Positions 34,666 through 44,861 of a stretch of DNA of 64,000 bases are shown here, one piece after another. Each line of letters starts with the position of its first letter. The stretch's first letter is position 1. Below the pieces are notes generated by a model. That model was given only the letters and a program-made list of their open reading frames with translations, was not told the DNA's origin and ran no database searches. The position numbers and the translations under genes were made by a program. This DNA comes from Dichomitus squalens LYAD-421 SS1 (taxonomy: Eukaryota > Basidiomycota > Agaricomycetes > Polyporales > Polyporaceae): NCBI RefSeq assembly GCF_000275845.1, contig NW_006766883.1, positions 656,494-720,493 of the forward strand, written 5' to 3'.

Positions 34666-35897
34666 ACCGCGCCCGCGTAAGGCTGGACAGGAGAGGTAGA
34701 TAAGGGAGGATCAGGGGAGGACTCCAGGATTGTAAACGGGAACGGGGGAGATGGTGGTCGGCGGTATTCGCAGCTGGCGTGAACTCGAGCTACAACCCCA
34801 TAGACCCCTTGCCAAAAGTGGACCACCGCCCCTGTCAATCACGTGGCTTTGATGCGCAGTGCACTGTTGGACATTACTCCGGGCATGAGTTCCTGGGAGA
34901 AGACCAGGCGGGCCGCCGGCGTGGAAGGATTCACCCAGTCGTCGCACAAAATACGTACAGCTTGGCTGGGTGAAGGCAGGGCCCTACAAGGGCGGCGGTC
35001 GCATATACCCGCCGGGAGCAAGTGTAGAGACTCGTTTATCCTGCCGTGTGGCGTAACGACTTTGGCAGGCCCGTTCGGGCTACGTTACGAACCCGTGCCA
35101 CAAGAAACGTGAAGCACTGTCCTCCAACAATAACGGTGTCGACAGATATGGCTGTAGTCAAATTTTAGACCGCCGACGTTCCGTATCAACAATGGACGTT
35201 AGACCTCGTCGTGAGTAAGGCAGACGTCCTAAACGGGAGTTTCAACTAAGCATAAGACGCCTGCGCATGCAATGTCAGCGTGGTGGCGGCTATGTCGCAG
35301 CCAGCCTCGGTCGTCTCTGGTAATACACGCCTTTCTACTGCAATTTGGTAGAGAAAAGCAGTACTTGGATATCTGGGGACGTTACGAGCCTGATCGTTAC
35401 CGGAGAGCTGACATCTTCGCTGACAGCCATCGACGTCGACCGCAATGAGTGACTCGGACGTGCCATATTTTGTGTGAGTCACGACGTAACAGTCACGGAA
35501 ACCATGGTTTTCCCCAAAGTCTAATACAGTAGTAGCTAAGTAGTAAGCCCAGAAGCGATGCCTCCAGACCGTCCTCTCGTCTTCCTTTGTTCTCAGCTCT
35601 ATGGGTGGCATATTCCGTCTGTCCTTTACGCCAACCCGTTGCTGCACCATCGTTTTATGAACACGCCCTCGGGCGCGGAACCGTGTATCTCCCATGACGC
35701 AAATCTCGTCGGTGAGTAGACTGGTACAGTGAGATCGCGATCCTGTGCGTCTCGATGCTCACGTCTACTTGTAAACACGTTAGGCGGTACCGCCTAGAAC
35801 GCTGACTTCCCCACTAACTTCCCCTCATTGTCAACCGTATGTTGAGTTCTTCCACCTGCAATTAACGTCTTCATATCCTCGTCATCCATCCAGGTTC
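34666..35897. other. Intergenic, 1.2 kb
   Basis: Upstream regions of the Sec7 gene and of the small HWAL gene. A 149-residue minus-strand ORF (35246-35695) has no recognisable domain and no clear codon bias; I treat it as unsupported. A 16-bp perfect palindrome lies at 35781-35796. Confidence 0.3.
35781..35796. promoter_or_regulatory. 16-bp perfect palindrome upstream of the HWAL gene
   Basis: TAGGCGGTACCGCCTA is its own reverse complement and lies about 100 bases before the ATG at 35898. CGG-ending half-sites are typical for dimeric Zn(II)2Cys6 fungal regulators, but spacing and orientation here are only suggestive. Confidence 0.3.
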
Positions 35898-36353
35898 ATG
35901 ATGTCAGACCACAACTCCCAGATAGTCCTCTATGTGACCCAATGGTGGCGAGGCAAAGACTCCGAGGGCAAAATCCTACCCCTCCACTGGGCACTGACGT
36001 TCAACACCTCTGGCTCCGATGAGCGGCCAAGAGGTAACGTCTACAACGCCGCCGGCAACATCGATACCTTGCGCTACGAGGCCGAGCGGGGCGTCCCCAT
36101 TCGACACGATCTCTGGCGCGGTTCACTCGCTGTCGGCCGTATCCCAGTCGAATCCTTAGACCAGTTTGAGAAGATCTTGTCTCAAAATCCCGTCATACGC
36201 CACGATCCGGAATGGAATTGTCAGAACTGGGCCTGGACTGCCCTACGCGAGCTTAGACACCAGGGCTTCGCCATCGAGTATAACCTCACATTGCACAAGC
36301 TCCGGATGGACATGTTCGAACTACTGGAGGCTTGGGAGAATGGAGACATCTGA
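35898..36353 (+). CDS. Small HWAL / NCQxW protein, fungal unknown family
   Basis: Single-exon gene of 151 residues (a second ATG lies one codon in). Key parts are VLYVTQWWRGKD near the start, LHWALTFNT near residue 30, VYNAAGNIDTLRYEAERGVP, VGRIPVESLDQFEKILSQNP and EWNCQNWAWTALRELRHQGF. A His in an H-W-A-L strand and a later N-C-Q-x-W is a pattern seen in small fungal proteins that I recall being grouped as DUF6914-like, and it also resembles papain-like/LRAT-type folds. The catalytic idea is inference; no third catalytic residue is assigned. No signal peptide or membrane helix. It converges with Pescadillo. Confidence 0.68.
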   Translation: MMSDHNSQIVLYVTQWWRGKDSEGKILPLHWALTFNTSGSDERPRGNVYNAAGNIDTLRYEAERGVPIRHDLWRGSLAVGRIPVESLDQFEKILSQNPVIRHDPEWNCQNWAWTALRELRHQGFAIEYNLTLHKLRMDMFELLEAWENGDI

Positions 36354-36647
36354 TATCGTCGCTTGTTGACATGAGAATCGCGCTGGGCGACGCGTTCACA
36401 TTTGGGGCCAACGTTGTGAGTCTTGTCGCTAGTTTCGGCTGCAGTCTGTGTGCGCTGACGGTGACCACAGTAATTCGTGTTCCTTGGGTGCTGCACCATA
36501 AACTTGCGGTCAGCAATAGCGGGGACGTGGAATGAGTTAATGTGTACGCTATAGATGAGATGAGACAGTGAACAACGAATACGACAGTATGCCCGAGGCG
36601 ACAACATGAAGACACTACAACACATGATAATGGAGCAAAGCAAGGCA

Positions 36648-38759
36648 CTATGATGCCTTTGACCTGCGCTTCTTCTCCTTTTCGATAGTTCGCTTCTTCT
36701 GCTCCAGATCTTGCCGCTGTGGAAGAACATGCGCATTGATTGGCATTCATAGCAAGATCTGTCGATGGAACTCACCTCCGCGGCACGCTTCTTCTCGCCG
36801 TACTTCATGCGCTCGTATAGCTTGCGCTGCTTGTTGCTCATCATCATCTTGTTCATGTTCTGCTCCGTCTCGTCCTCCTTTGTTACCTCAGCCTTCTTTG
36901 CCTTCTTCTGCGCCTTCTTCGACTCTTTTTCGAACGTACCAAAGTCGACGCCGGCAGCCTCCGCTGCTAGCTCGGCTGCACGCAACGCCGCGGCGTCCTC
37001 CGCGGTAGCAGCAGCCTTCAGTGCGGCTTTCAACGGGCGGGCCTCCTCCTCCTCGTCGCTCCCGCCTTCGACGACCTCCTCTTCGTCCTCCATCTCCTCG
37101 TCCTCGTCCGCACCAGCAATCCCTGCCGTCGGGTCGTACGCGTCTGCGCGCTCGCCAAAAGGAGATAGATGCGGCGGTAGCGTCTTCCCTTGCGCGTACA
37201 GGTCCTCGAGAAGGATCTTGCCCGCGTTCACGCAGTCGACGACCCACTGCGGCTGCACGTACTTGCGCCGCCGACGGTGCTCGCGCTCCTCCTCGCTCTC
37301 GTTCGCGCGTTGCACGACCGGACGGTCGATGATGACGTGCGTGATCGAGTCATCGGCCTCGTCGAACGGCGAGCCGCTGCCCGACGTCGCAGGCCAGCCG
37401 ATGCGCCCGCCGAATGCGCGGACGATGAACTCGAAGATCGGGCGAGACGTCTCCCGCGAGAGCCAAAAGGTATATGGGGCGAAGAGCTTGGCTGAGGTCG
37501 ACTGTGGCAGGGTCGAGAGCGTTTTGAGGGTCGGCAGGGCGGCGGTGGTCATTGCGGGAGCGGAGGGGGCGTCATCGGGGTTCTCCTCCTCGGCGGTGTC
37601 CTCTACGAACTCCTCGTCTTCGTCGTTTGCTGCAACGTCCACCGCGGGCATGTCGACGTCTGCGTCGCCAGCTGCGCCGGCAGTGATGCTCTTGATGGTC
37701 TGCCGAACGTCTTTGCTGGAGACGCGCTTGCCATCGACCTCAACGGTTTTTGACTTGGCAGTCGGTGCCGATCGCGCGTCCTTCGCTTCTTGGAGAGTGA
37801 ACGCGCCAACGCCCGCTGCACCCTCATCCTTCTGAGTGTCGAGAGGCGGAGGGTAGACGAGGGCGGCGTCGGTGTACAGCTTGAAGAAGACGAAGCCGAG
37901 GAGTGTTTGATAGAGCTCCAGGAACGTTAGCATCACACGGACATCAACGTCCACAGGGATCTAAATATGAATGTCTTGTATCAGAATAATGTAGGTAGAG
38001 CGAACTCGCGCAACGTACAGTTTGGGTGAACTGGTAGGGAACCAGCCATGTGATCGTCTGGTCGAGAACGTCCGCCTGGTAGTATACCCCCTTAATCGAG
38101 AGGAAGACCTTCCGTAGTGCGTGGGTGTGCATGACATATAACTGCCATTCTGCCGCGAGTCGGGCGCAGTTTTCAATGAGAGTAGGGGAAACCTTGGAGT
38201 CGGAAGGGAGGGAGGCGAAGAGGAATATCATGCAGAGGGCATCGTCGATATCGCGCACCGCGTCAATAAATGTCGGATACCTGGATAGACCTGTTCGCAA
38301 CGACTGTCCGCGCATAATTGCAACGACAGGGACGTACCTCTCTTTGATGATGTGATCTAGACGATACACGGGCTTGTTCTCCTCCAAGCTCTTCGCGCTA
38401 CTCCATTCTCCCCTCCCGAGCGCGCGGGAGAGCTTCTTTGCAAATGCCTTGTGTTCCCGAAGTTTTCGAAGGACGGGCTCGTGTGCAAGGTAGGCAATAT
38501 CCTTCGCATAGTAGAAATTTGTGGGAGCGGAGGACCCCTTGTTCGCCTTCTTCCGGTTTCGAGGCTCGCGGGGGTAGATGCCTGAGTATTTTACTATGAG
38601 TATCTTCACAGTGTTCTTGCACGAGGTGAGCAACGCACCCTTCAAGATACATAACCTCCGGAAGTCTGCTAGGGAGCATTGAAGCTTCTTGATGGCGATC
38701 GAGCGGGTCATGTACGCCTTGGCGGCACCGGCCTTTCCCTTCTGCTTTAAACGACCCAT
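36648..38759 (-). CDS. NOP7: Pescadillo homologue (NOP7/PES1), ribosome biogenesis
   Basis: Exons 38759-38639, 38581-38338, 38280-38019, 37960-36776 and 36716-36648 join to 626 residues, a normal length. The N-terminal Pescadillo domain has [57 protein letters not shown] and [25 protein letters not shown] domain ([45 protein letters not shown]) follows, then a long acidic region and a basic C-terminus ([20 protein letters not shown]). It works in the PeBoW complex (Nop7-Erb1-Ytm1) for 60S maturation in the nucleolus. The start is divergent from SmD2 across 206 bases. Confidence 0.95.
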
Positions 38760-38965
38760 AGTGGAGACAAATCTTGTGGAACAAGATAGTGAAGGAGGAA
38801 AAGGAGAGAGGAAGCAAGGGGGAGGAGGAAGGACTGGGGTGAGATGTCCAATCAGGAAGCGCTCTCCAAACTTTTCGGACTGCAGCGGTCAATGGGCGCC
38901 TGTCGGTGGCACGCGCAGACAGCCAGTGAGCTTGTTGCACTTCGCCATCTCCCTCCTCGTCCACC
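38760..38965. promoter_or_regulatory. Shared divergent promoter, Pescadillo / SmD2
   Basis: The 206 bases between two divergent housekeeping start codons hold a purine-rich run (38790-38830) and no clear TATA box. The pairing of a ribosome-biogenesis gene with an snRNP gene fits shared growth control. Inference from position. Confidence 0.4.
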
Positions 38966-39600
38966 ATGAGGTCCGTCCCTCTCTGCCCTTTCTATCCGTT
39001 TGCGCTCAATCGCTCACTTTGAACGAATGTTGTAGTCAGTACGTGCACGTCCCCAAGTCCGAGCTCGACGAGGCGCAACTCCGTGCGCTCGAGGAGCACG
39101 AAATCAGTCAGGGCCCCTTGTCGGTCCTCCAGCAGGCGGTTCGGAATCATACACAAGTCCTAATTTCCCTACGAAACAACAAAAAGCTGCTAGCACGCGT
39201 CAAGGCATTTGACAGACACAGCAACATGGTGCGTGCTCCTACGGGCGTAGTGATCCACGCGTCGATCTCACGTCCCCTCTCTTGTCTAGGTTTTGGAGAA
39301 CGTGAAGGAGGCATGTTACACCTTCCCTTGCTAACTAGACGACTTTATCTCACGCAAGACTTCCAGATGTGGACAGAACTGCCCAAGGGCAAGAACAAGA
39401 AGCCGGTGAACAAGGACAGGTTCATCAGCAAGATGTTCCTCCGGTGAGTCTGCCATGTCCATCCTACTCAGTGGACTGCGTTGCTCACTTGAAGATTTCT
39501 GTGTAGTGGCGATTCTGTCATTCTGGGTAAGCCATCTTCCGCGGTACCACCGGCCGATCTGTCCTGATGTATCTCCCTAGTTCTACGCAACACTGCTTGA
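38966..39600 (+). CDS. SMD2: Small nuclear ribonucleoprotein SmD2
   Basis: Exons 38966-38970, 39036-39228, 39290-39310, 39367-39443, 39507-39526 and 39581-39600 join to 111 residues. The protein matches SmD2 almost throughout: [80 protein letters not shown], ending VLRNTA. It is a core Sm-ring subunit of U1, U2, U4 and U5 snRNPs. The first coding exon is only ATGAG with donor GTCCGT. Intron 3 (39311-39366) starts with GC (GAG|GCATGT) and contains a good GCTAAC branch site. Only this GC-AG junction keeps the NVKE-MWTE sequence conserved in SmD2. Confidence 0.95.
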
Positions 39601-39890
39601 GGTTTGCCATCTGGTCCCTTGCACTCTGTTTCCCACCTGGTGAGGAGTTGTCCGGAACGTTTCACTTGTCAATGCTGTGTATACTCTATCATGTATCACG
39701 TATCGTACTGTCTTTTTCACTCTACTTTGTCGACGCTCTGATTCGCCAAAAGCTTATGTCACGCAAGATTCCCCACTCAACACCCGCTCATACATCTTGG
39801 AACCCCCTTGCCACCAGCTGGTGGGGTCGTCACCCACTTGAATAGTATGTCAACAATCTTGAGGATATCGAACTCGCAGAAGCCAGTAAC

Positions 39891-42800
39891 TCACCGTCGA
39901 GATGTGGTGCGTTCCTCGACTTCTATGTCCTTGATTGCGTCGAAGATACTGCTCAGGGCGATCCACGCGAAACTCCGTGCCCCGAACGCGTTGTGCTCCA
40001 TGATCGCAATACGGTACGCGACCCATGCCCGGTAAAGCGACTGGTCAGAGGCAACGCCATCGTCGCCCGCGATGCCGCATTGCATGCTGTCGACGAGTGT
40101 CGCTGTCTGCTCTCTCATCTGCGACATCTGGTCCTTCCTCTTCCGACGCTGAGAACACTTCGCAACTATGGTGCCGACCTGCCAGAAAGGGCGTCATTCC
40201 ACCGTTGCGTTGTATGAGTCTAGCTGAGGACTCACTACAACCTCTTCCTCAGATATCATCGCGGACCGCGAAGGGGACAGCGTAAAGTCGGCACATATAG
40301 CCCGTAACTGAGAGATATACGAGTTGTACAGCTCCCAGATGTCCTTGATCGTCATGTCGTCGTGTGTATTCGTGCTGATGAATTCAGAGACGCGCCTCTG
40401 GACAGTCCGAGCCACCACATTGTCTCTGGGCACCTTGGTGTAGGCGAACTGATTTTGGACGTCGGCCAGCTGGTCCTCCTGGTTCATGTATCGGCGCTGG
40501 AAACGCACCGCTCGCTCCGCCGTCTGTACGGCAGGCAAGTCGATGGCGCGGAAGAGTTTCCCAACGGCTGTCATACTCCGGTAGAACGACAAACTATTTT
40601 TCCCACTGTGCGTCTCAGGCGCGTTCCAGTCGGGTTTGATTCGCAGCGGGGGTCGCGGGATCTGCTCTATCGGAACAGGCTGCCCTGTCTTCGCGTAGTC
40701 GACGGCGAGACTATGGAGTTCGGCGAGACGTAAGCAATCGGGATTTAAGATGCCGTCGGTATCGTTGGTCTGGTCCGCAGTGATCAGCCAGTTTGTAGCG
40801 ATGATGCCAAGGGTCTGTTGGAGTCCGTGAATGAGTACATCTTCGTCAGAAAGCCTGAGCGTTGGAGGGTTACTCACGTCGCTGCTGATGAACTCCGCGA
40901 CAAATTCTGCGACGTCGTCCATGGTGCTCTCGTGGTCCACCATCTTCCTCGGAGCGGGCTCGTAGGACGCTGGGTCATACGTCCTCTTGGGCATGAGATC
41001 GGGCCGAGTCGTTACGTTGTACTCATCTCCGTCGAGATCGCCACCTCCTAGGCAAGAAGGTAACGGTCGAGAACCTGACTTCGCGTATGAGTCCGTGGAC
41101 TACAGATGCAATCATGTAGAACGCACCGGTGGTAGAGAAGACCACGGTATTTCTGAGCGACTCCACATCGTAGTGCGACCCGGGCCGCGGCCTGCCAATT
41201 GCGGTTGCGATCTGGACATCTCCAGGGTGGATGGTCGGCGATCGCGAGACGACGCAAGGTCCTTCCAGGAAGATGAGGCCCTTCTCTTTCGGGGAGTCGA
41301 CGCACACGAAAATCTCCCCTTCCTTCAGCTCCCTATGGATGTCGGCGACCCCGACGAGGGTCCAGCTATCGGTGCCGGGCACGGGTATCCGCGCGCGATG
41401 CTTCAGCTCCCGGAGTACGTGGTTGACGGCGAAGTCCATCATCTGCCTCCAAAAGATATCGTCGTCGAGTGGGCCCAGACCGAGCTTGTGTAGGCCGAGC
41501 ATCACCGGTGCGATACGGAAAGACACACCAAGTCCGTGGTCTTCGAACAGCTTGGCAGACAGCTTTAGAGAGGTGACGGATGTCTGCGCATCGCGTACGG
41601 CATCGTCTTGGAGCTTCTTGAAAGTGGTGTAGGGCACGCCGAGACCTTCAAGGAGCATGATCAGGGGGCGATTCAGGTAGTATGCTCCGGGCCTATCGAA
41701 GGCCCTCGCCACTTCCACTATTGCAGACTTCGAGTCGTCAAATTTGATCATAGAAGGGCGGAGCATGATAGCATTGTCCGTGAGCTTGTAGTCCACGCTC
41801 AACATGCCCTTAGAGCCCTGGAAGCGGACTTGAAAGGCCCGCGGGTAGGTCTTGCCTTTTCTTGTCTTGCCACTTCTGCTCTGGAGGGCCTTCCAGATTG
41901 ATTCGGCAAGCATAGGCGAAAGAGTACCGACACCGTCAGTGAAGACATCTTTCCCGTTCCGACCCTTGATGTCGCGACCCATATAAACCACGCCGACGGC
42001 CATGGATACTGCAGCGTCGGTGGCAGTGAACGCTTGGGAGATGCGAGCAGCGTATCGGGCGGGACACCTCATCAAGGTAGGGTCGAACGGGAGATTGTGG
42101 AATTGACCTAGGCTCTGGATGATGGTCGTGGCGTCGACAAAGTGGACATTTTGATGGGAGTCCCGGTATCTGAACGGCTTTACGAACCATACAGCGTGCT
42201 CCTTGAGAGCGGACTGAGAGTACGCGAGGAACCGGAAATGCGCCCCGGCGATCCTGATACCTTCAAGGAGAACGCGCTTCACGCGGAGGTCGATGAAACG
42301 ACGCCCGTCCACCTCGCGGTTGAACCGATATTGAAGTCGGTTCTCATCCTGGAAGCTGACTCGCAGGAAGCAGTCTTGGCTGTGGTAATACTTCCGCATG
42401 ACTCGATTGGACCGCTCCGGGAAGGGCCCCTCGAGTATCATGGTAGTGGGCGTGACTGTGAGACGAAGACAGTTGAAGGGGGCAGAGGTATCACCCGCGG
42501 CGAATGAAGTGAGCGGTTTATGGACGAATTGAACCCGGACCTGCTCGAAGAGCTCAGCGATACCGATACTCGATCGGAGCGGGGGCTGCGTCATGACGCC
42601 GTCACTGGAACGGTGCTGGTCCTCGCCATACCAGTATAGTTCCTTCGCCCGTGCGCGCAGCTCTCGGAGGAGGGCGGCTACATACTCGCGTTGTCGTTCA
42701 ACAGTGTATCCGAGGGGACGATCACGTAAGATGCGGTCGATGGGACGGCGCAGCAAGAGGATCTCCGTCATGTCGACTAGCCATGAACGTACCAACGCCT

Positions 42801-43764
42801 CGAGGTGAAACGCAACCATCCAGGGTAGTCCCGCCAGCCATAACTCGTACAGCTCGCGCCTTCTGGCTGTGAATAGTTCCCGGCGTTCGATTGGGTAGGA
42901 ATAGCTTGACACTGGGGTGTGCACCGCACGTGCGAAGGATCGGAAGGTCCCAAGGTCCTCCTCAGAGGCGCACTCGAGCCGAATGGCCAAGGAGGTGTAG
43001 GGAGCAATTGCCTCGTGACTCTCATCGAATGCCGTCCATCGTTGGCGCGGAGTCGTATGCGACAAGTTTGAGGTGGATAAAGGCGCGAGGACAGACTCGG
43101 TTTCGAAAGAGGGAGGGTAGTCGAGGGAGAAGAAGATGACGGGACTCCCGGACGGCTGATGAATACTAGTGGAGACCCATGCGATTTGGGATGCACGGAT
43201 GGCAATGATGCGAGTGTCGTCCAAGTCATCACCACGAACTTTCACACGAAACTCTCGCCTGTCTTCGTCGAAGACGATGTGAGCATCGCAGATCTTCTCC
43301 CATTCGACGGAGTATACATGATCGCGGCACTCTCGACCAAATTGGATGGTGGTGACGCGGACGGAGCTGTCTCGCAGACGTTCAGATTCGCGTTCTCGCG
43401 CGTAGGATACTCGAGGCTCCTCGTAAGGCAACGTGCGGATGCGCTCCACGACTTCCGGACGTGCGGTTTTGTGACTCTTCTGGAACTGGATGCGAGAAGA
43501 TCCGAGGTAAAGGGAGAGTTGGGGGGAGGGCCGGCCGTACCAGTGTAAGAACTGGTTTGCCAGCTCCTCTGTGGGTAGAGTGAGCGCGGCGCTTTGAGAC
43601 GCGCCCTTCCGCTTCGAGGGAAATAGGTGCACTTCGAAGTTAAACTTGCTTGCGGTAGTAGGTGACAGGAAGGGGGGAGCGTGAAGAACTTTCGCGAGCT
43701 CCGCTTTGAGCTCGTGAACCGACGTCCCGAACGCGACGTTGGAGGTGTAGACTTCTGAGTCCAT
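39891..43764 (-). CDS. RNA-dependent RNA polymerase, RNA-silencing type (copy A)
   Basis: Exons 43764-41127, 41074-40878, 40814-40236 and 40178-39891 join to 1,233 residues. The catalytic double-psi barrel motif CLGGGDLDGDEYNV lies in exon 2, directly after the first intron. Upstream conserved blocks are TPTTMILEGPFPERSNRV, HAVWFVKPFRYRD, FTATDAA, FTDGVGTLSP, YPRAFQVRFQGSKGMLSVDY, LNRPLIMLLEGLGVPY and DIHRELKEGEIFVCVD. This is the cellular QDE-1/RDR family, which turns single-stranded RNA into double-stranded RNA for Dicer. The start at 43764 (MDSEVYTSN) is preferred over 43836 because copy B aligns from there. The stop CGG TGA overlaps a possible GTGAGT donor, so one more 3' exon is possible. 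Confidence 0.91.
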
Positions 43765-43836
43765 GATTGGCCTAAGCGCAGATAGGAATGTGAGTCCTTG
43801 GTGTTTCTGATAACGGGAGTACTGATGAGAGGACAT

Positions 43837-44861
43837 TCAGCGTTGATGACGGTCCTGTTATAAAGGACTTGACGCTGCGGCACAGCGCAACGCAAGAAGC
43901 TCTCTGCAGCAGTGCTTCAGGCCCGCAGAGTTGCAGAAAGTCACTAGGACATGCTGTGGTAAGTGGACTGTTTGCAACAACTCATGGAAACCTTGCATAT
44001 CACTATCCCACTGTCTGGTACGAATGGACCTGTGCACACCAGACACGTGGTGTGATGAACTACCTCGTTATACTCTACGGTATCTTATATGAGGGAGCAC
44101 TGATTTTGAGGTCAATTGCAACCCATACTTGCAGACGTCTGGGCCAGTTGATCGTCGATGGCCCTGACATGGTGATTCGACTGGCTAGCACAAACGTCGT
44201 CTCTTATCATAGGAGTGCCTAAGTAGGTCTCAGAGAGAGCACAAGACCTACCGCAGCAGTACACACAACCTGAAATCCTTCGTCTGCGACGTACATGAGT
44301 AGATGCATATGGCGCAGGTGGTATCAGGAACAGCCGCCGTGACGTCCGATCCATGGCCGACTTCGAACGCGGCTACTACAGTGTATGCTCTTGAACCTTT
44401 GTTGGACAAAATGATAGCAATCCGCTCACAGATAAACGGAGAATGCGATCTTGCCCTTATCAGAAGCTAAGAGGTCAGCAGCAATTGGAGGAGCCTGTGC
44501 CTTGACGATAGGAGCCTGAAGTGATGATATCTCAAAGCGCGACGTCGGACGTTCACTATTCAGAATCAAGCGCCGAAGAGCTGACTACCAGACTCAATCA
44601 GTACACTAAGCGTCATATGCACCACGAATTCTTCAAGTTGTACCAGTCCGTATCGTTGGATGAGCGCCACCAGCCAAACCCCTATATGCACCAAATTCTG
44701 CCTACATAGCACATGGGCCCTGTACTAGTACACGGATGTTGTTGTCAATCCAGCCTGAGTACTCATACACGATTGTACATGATCATCTGTCAGGTCATCA
44801 ATATGCCATTACCCCCGGACCTTTCGAAAAACGGTGTGTATTATCTGCTCGCTGAGACGCA
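43837..44861. other. Intergenic between tandem RdRP genes, 1.0 kb
   Basis: Promoter of copy A and 3' region of copy B. A plus-strand ORF at 44521-44709 (62 residues, MMISQSATSDVHYSES) has no recognisable family. No transposon remnant or direct repeat was seen that would date the duplication. Confidence 0.3.

Noticed and set aside
35246..35695. 149-residue minus-strand ORF in the intergenic region
   Set aside because: No domain, no clear codon bias, and no splice partner; cannot be told from chance.
36765..37835. 356-residue plus-strand ORF, Ser-rich
   Set aside because: Antisense of the acidic/Ala-rich Pescadillo exon; Ser runs come from reversed Glu/Asp codons.
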